Positions 61,568 through 64,000 of a stretch of DNA of 64,000 bases are shown in pieces. Position 1 is the stretch's first letter; the number at the start of each line of letters is the position of its first letter. The DNA comes from Myxococcus xanthus (GTDB taxonomy: Bacteria > Myxococcota > Myxococcia > Myxococcales > Myxococcaceae). The notes beneath the pieces were generated by a model, which did no database searches, was not told the origin of the DNA, and was given only the letters and a program-made list of their open reading frames with translations. The position numbers and the translations under genes are program-made. The stretch covers positions 2,917,001 through 2,981,000 of the forward strand of contig NZ_CP017174.1 of assembly GCF_006402735.1 (NCBI RefSeq), given 5' to 3'.

Positions 61568-62734
61568 TCAGGCGGGCGTGGGGGCGGCGCAGAAGCGCTC
61601 GTAGTCGATGAGCTCCACCGTCGCGCCCGGCGCGCACACGGGGCACTGCGTGTCCCGACGCAGCTTGAGCTCCTGGAAGCGGGTGCCCAGCGCGTCGAAG
61701 GTGAGCAGCCGCCCCACCAGGGGTTCACCCTGGCCGAGGATGAGCTTGAGCGCCTCGGTGGCCTGGAGCAGACCGATGAGTCCGGGCAGCACGCCCAGGA
61801 CGCCTGCCTCCGCACACGAGGGCGCCAGCTCGGGCGGGGGCGGGGCGGGGTAGAGGCAGCGGTAGCAGGGGCCCTGGCCGGGGACGAAGGACGTCACCTG
61901 TCCCTCGAAGCGGAAGATGGAGCCGTGGACATTGGGCTTGCCGAGCATGACGCACGCGTCATTGAGCAGGTACCGCGTGGGGAAATTGTCCCCGCCGTCG
62001 AGCACCATGTCGAAGCCCTCTAGTATCTTCAGCACGTTGTGTGAGGTGAGGCGCTCCTCGAAGCCCACCACCTCCACGTCCGGATTGAGGGCCTCGATGG
62101 CGGCCCGGGCACTGGCCACCTTGGGCTGGCCCTGGCGCTCGCGGGTGTGGATGACCTGCCGCTGGAGGTTGCTCAGGTCGACCACATCCGAGTCGACGAT
62201 GCCCAGCGTGCCGACGCCCGCGGCCGCGAGGTACAGCGCCGCTGGCGAGCCCAGTCCGCCGGCCCCCAGCAGCAGGACGCGGGCTTGAAGCAGCTTCGCC
62301 TGGCCCGCCTCACCTACCTCGGGGAGGCTCAGGTGGCGGCGGTACCGCTCCTTCTGCTCGGCGGTGAGGACGAAGGGTTTCTCCACCGGCAGGGCGGCGT
62401 CACTCCACCGGTTGTAGCCGCCGGCCAGGGAGGCCACCCGCTCGTACCCCAGCTCCTTCAGCGTCTTGGCGGCCAGGGCGGAGCGGGTGCCCCCGGCGCA
62501 GTAGACGACCAGCTCCTCGTCACGCTGGACCTGGCTTTCGATGCGTAACTCCAGGTAACCCCTGGGAATGTGGAGAGCGCCGGGCAGCCGGCCGCCGGCG
62601 TATTCGTCCGCCTCCCGGACGTCCAGCAGCCGCACGGAGGCCCGGGCGTCCAGCAGCCGCTTCACGTCGTCCACGGAGACCTCTCGAATCTCCTGTTTCA
62701 CTCCGGCCAGCAGCGTCTGGAAGGTCCGAGCCAT
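61568..62734 (-). CDS. moeB: Rhodanese-ThiF/MoeB adenylyltransferase-sulfurtransferase
   Basis: A 388-residue two-domain protein. Residues about 15-115 are a rhodanese domain with LLDVREADEYAGGRLPGALHIP and active Cys in VVYCAGGTRSALAAKTL. Residues about 130-388 are an E1-like ThiF/MoeB domain: VLLLGAGGLGSPAALYLAAAGVG (ATP site), NLQRQVIHTRERQGQPK, DGGDNFPTRYLLND, CYRCLYP with CPVC (zinc site), and APSCAEAGVLGVLPGLIG with the conserved thioester-type Cys. It adenylates the C-terminal Gly of MoaD or ThiS and can deliver sulfur. The rhodanese is N-terminal, unlike the C-terminal one of human MOCS3. It is divergent from the IscA-like gene. Confidence 0.9.
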   Translation of the reverse strand: MARTFQTLLAGVKQEIREVSVDDVKRLLDARASVRLLDVREADEYAGGRLPGALHIPRGYLELRIESQVQRDEELVVYCAGGTRSALAAKTLKELGYERVASLAGGYNRWSDAALPVEKPFVLTAEQKERYRRHLSLPEVGEAGQAKLLQARVLLLGAGGLGSPAALYLAAAGVGTLGIVDSDVVDLSNLQRQVIHTRERQGQPKVASARAAIEALNPDVEVVGFEERLTSHNVLKILEGFDMVLDGGDNFPTRYLLNDACVMLGKPNVHGSIFRFEGQVTSFVPGQGPCYRCLYPAPPPPELAPSCAEAGVLGVLPGLIGLLQATEALKLILGQGEPLVGRLLTFDALGTRFQELKLRRDTQCPVCAPGATVELIDYERFCAAPTPA

Positions 62735-62815
62735 GTCGGATGCATATAACCCAGGGGCTGGGCCCATGGATTTTCCGGGCCCGGGCGTTATAAGTCCTCC
62801 AGAGGAGACATGGAT

Positions 62816-63205
62816 ATGGACAGCACCCCCACGACTTCCGCCGCCCCCGCCGCCTCGCCGGCTTCCCAGGCCACTCCGGTGGCCGTGCGCCTGACGGACG
62901 CCGCCATCCAGCAGGTGAAGAGCGTCATCAAGGCCCAAGGCTTCGAGGGCTACTTCTTCTCCATCCGCGTGGTGCCCGCTGGCTGCAGCGGCCTGGGCTA
63001 TGACTTGAACCTGGTCAAGGAGTCCAAGGCCGGTGACACCGTCTGGGAGCAGGACGGCGTGAAGATCGCCTCCGACGCGATGAGCAGCCAGTACCTCGGG
63101 GGCACGGAGATTGACTACGTCTCCGCCATCACCGGTTCGGGCTTCAAGTTCAACAACCCGAACGCGAAGTCCTCCTGCGGCTGCGGCACGTCGTTCACGA
63201 CCTGA
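62816..63205 (+). CDS. HesB/IscA/ErpA-family iron-sulfur cluster protein
   Basis: A 129-residue A-type Fe-S carrier. The three ligand cysteines are in place: Cys in PAGCSGLGYDL and the pair in SSCGCGTSF at the C terminus. An Ala/Pro/Ser-rich N-terminal extension of about 20 residues precedes the domain (VAVRLTDAAIQQVKSVIKAQG). The ATG at 62816 has AGGAG 8 nt upstream; another ATG at 62810 is only 2 nt from it. TATAAG at 62789-62794 may be a -10 element, but no matching -35 was seen. It delivers Fe-S clusters to apoproteins. It is divergent from the MoeB-like gene and not linked to isc or suf genes here. Confidence 0.9.
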   Translation: MDSTPTTSAAPAASPASQATPVAVRLTDAAIQQVKSVIKAQGFEGYFFSIRVVPAGCSGLGYDLNLVKESKAGDTVWEQDGVKIASDAMSSQYLGGTEIDYVSAITGSGFKFNNPNAKSSCGCGTSFTT

Positions 63206-63242
63206 GCCGCACCGCCGCGGTATCGCCCGTGACGCGGGCGGG

Positions 63243-63277
63243 AAGGCCGGGCCGGGGCGGATGCCTCGCCCGGCCTT
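63243..63277. terminator. Hairpin between convergent IscA-like and thioesterase genes
   Basis: A long GC stem (10-bp perfect arms 63243-63252 and 63268-63277, extended inside by five more pairs after a bulge) in the 78-bp gap between converging stop codons. There is no T-run, but the position suits a bidirectional terminator. Confidence 0.5.
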
Positions 63278-63283
63278 CGTGCG

Positions 63284-63802
63284 TCAGGCACCCGCGATGG
63301 GCGTCATCACCTTCAACCAGGACTGGTTCTCCTTCTGCCGGGCCAGACGCAGCGTCCGGCGTGCCTGGGCCTCCTGGAAGGCCATGCGGTCCGCGTCCGT
63401 CTCCATCAGCAGGGGCGGCACCGGCACTCGCTGGCCGTCCTTGTCGATGGCCACGAAGGTCAGCAGCGCGCTGGTGGTGAGGTGACGCTCGCCGGTGAGC
63501 GGGTTCTCCGCGTGCACCGTGACGCCCACCTCCATGGAGGTTCGGAAGGCGGCCAGCACCCGGCCGTGCAGCAGCGCGACCCAGCCCACCTTGATGGGGG
63601 CGTGGAAGTGCAAATCATCCATGGAGGCCGTCACCACGACCTGCCGGCAGTGGCGCTGCGCGGCCACGGCCCCGCAGATGTCAATCCACTGCATCACCTT
63701 GCCACCGAAGGCAGCATCCAGGTTGTTGGCGTCCGGAGGCAGGATGAGCTGGGTCATCACCACCTCCGTGTCCTTCGGATTCTTCGCGCTCAGGTCGGTC
63801 AT
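63284..63802 (-). CDS. Acyl-CoA thioesterase, hotdog fold (YciA/BACH-like)
   Basis: A 172-residue thioesterase that hydrolyses acyl-CoA to free acid and CoA. The hotdog signature NNLDAAFGGKVMQWIDICGAVAAQRH is split as NNLDAAFGGKVMQWID and the following helix, with the catalytic Asp in QWID. DDLHFHAPIKVGWVALLHGRVL and EVGVTVHAENPLTGERHLTTSALLTFVAID are the beta strands. The C-terminal basic helix (RRTLRLARQKENQ) is family-typical. It acts in the cytoplasm, as a trimer or hexamer in relatives. It stands alone; upstream is an unidentified gene end. Confidence 0.9.
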   Translation of the reverse strand: MTDLSAKNPKDTEVVMTQLILPPDANNLDAAFGGKVMQWIDICGAVAAQRHCRQVVVTASMDDLHFHAPIKVGWVALLHGRVLAAFRTSMEVGVTVHAENPLTGERHLTTSALLTFVAIDKDGQRVPVPPLLMETDADRMAFQEAQARRTLRLARQKENQSWLKVMTPIAGA

Positions 63803-63927
63803 CTCGCACCTTGGGTTGTCGGACGGAGCCTGCGGCCGGGCCGCGCCGGTTCATCCGGTGGATATCCCAAGCTCTAACGCGATGGGCCAGACAATGTCCG
63901 CGCAGGTGACAGGCCCGGGCGCGGCGC

Positions 63928-64000
63928 TCAGGCCAGGAAGGTGGAGACGCGGTCGAGGAACTCCTCGCGTCCCCGGCCTCGCCGGATGTCCTGCTTCGAC
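63928..64000 (-). CDS. C-terminal end of an unidentified gene (partial)
   Basis: The last 24 codons of a minus-strand frame that enters from the right edge, ending SKQDIRRGRGREEFLDRVSTFLA with a TGA at 63928-63930. The ending EEFLDRVSTFL resembles the last helix of alpha/beta hydrolases, but the piece is too short to name. It is listed because codon use is GC3-rich and the stop lies at a plausible distance from the thioesterase start. Confidence 0.4.
   Translation of the reverse strand, partial: SKQDIRRGRGREEFLDRVSTFLA

Overview
The window is high-GC DNA from a deltaproteobacterium of the Myxococcus type, most likely Myxococcus xanthus or a close relative. The evidence is strong GC-rich codon bias, three eukaryotic-like Ser/Thr kinases, two proteins with MYXO-CTERM C-terminal sorting signals, many lipoproteins, and a four-gene cluster that matches the gltK-gltB-gltA-gltC gliding-motility locus. 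From memory, that locus is MXAN_2538-2541 in M. xanthus, and the NCBI families named after MXAN_2561 and MXAN_2562 fit the neighbouring pair at 30226-31850. I could not run a search to confirm this.

Layout. 1-3.8 kb: the start of purE, a long-chain acyl-CoA ligase and a VWA-domain envelope protein (all minus). 3.9-8.3 kb: gliding-motility genes gltK (minus) and gltB-gltA-gltC (plus, overlapping), closed by a near-perfect rho-independent terminator. 8.4-13.8 kb: an MFS exporter, plsX, a HAD-like protein and pcnB. 13.9-20.9 kb: dinB, yjbQ, a kinase-pseudouridine synthase operon, a transmembrane kinase and a convergent TPR membrane protein. 20.9-22.1 kb: a decayed lipoprotein gene in DNA of less typical composition. 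22.1-24.3 kb: a divergent WYL regulator and short-chain dehydrogenase.

24.4-34.4 kb is a long plus-strand envelope and metabolism run: uppS, cdsA, rseP, rlpA, tsaB, an Asd-like gene, a MYXO-CTERM protein, an outer-membrane barrel, a PKD lipoprotein and a MoaD-MoaE fusion. 34.4-39 kb (minus): a hypothetical membrane protein, a FloR/CmlA-type phenicol exporter, a second site-2 protease with a long low-complexity tail, and a Nudix hydrolase. 39-43.2 kb (plus): a lipoprotein, acetyl-CoA synthetase and an alpha-oxoamine-synthase-like enzyme. 43.2-49.4 kb (minus): rnhB, a DUF2325-like protein and a phosphatase; then an M61 peptidase, a zinc-finger/TPR membrane protein and a lipoprotein.

49.4-58 kb (minus) holds the most distinctive locus. 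A porin resembling phosphate-selective porins, a VTC-type polyphosphate polymerase, a thymidylate-kinase domain fused to a helical repeat, a DUF4956 membrane protein and a lipoprotein lie almost without gaps. They are followed by a secreted purple-acid-phosphatase-like enzyme and an RNA m5C methyltransferase. 58.2-64 kb: a membrane protein divergent from a large transmembrane kinase, a rhodanese and a rhodanese-ThiF/MoeB protein, an IscA/HesB protein, a hotdog thioesterase and the end of an unidentified gene. I see no rRNA, tRNA, CRISPR, insertion sequence or prophage.
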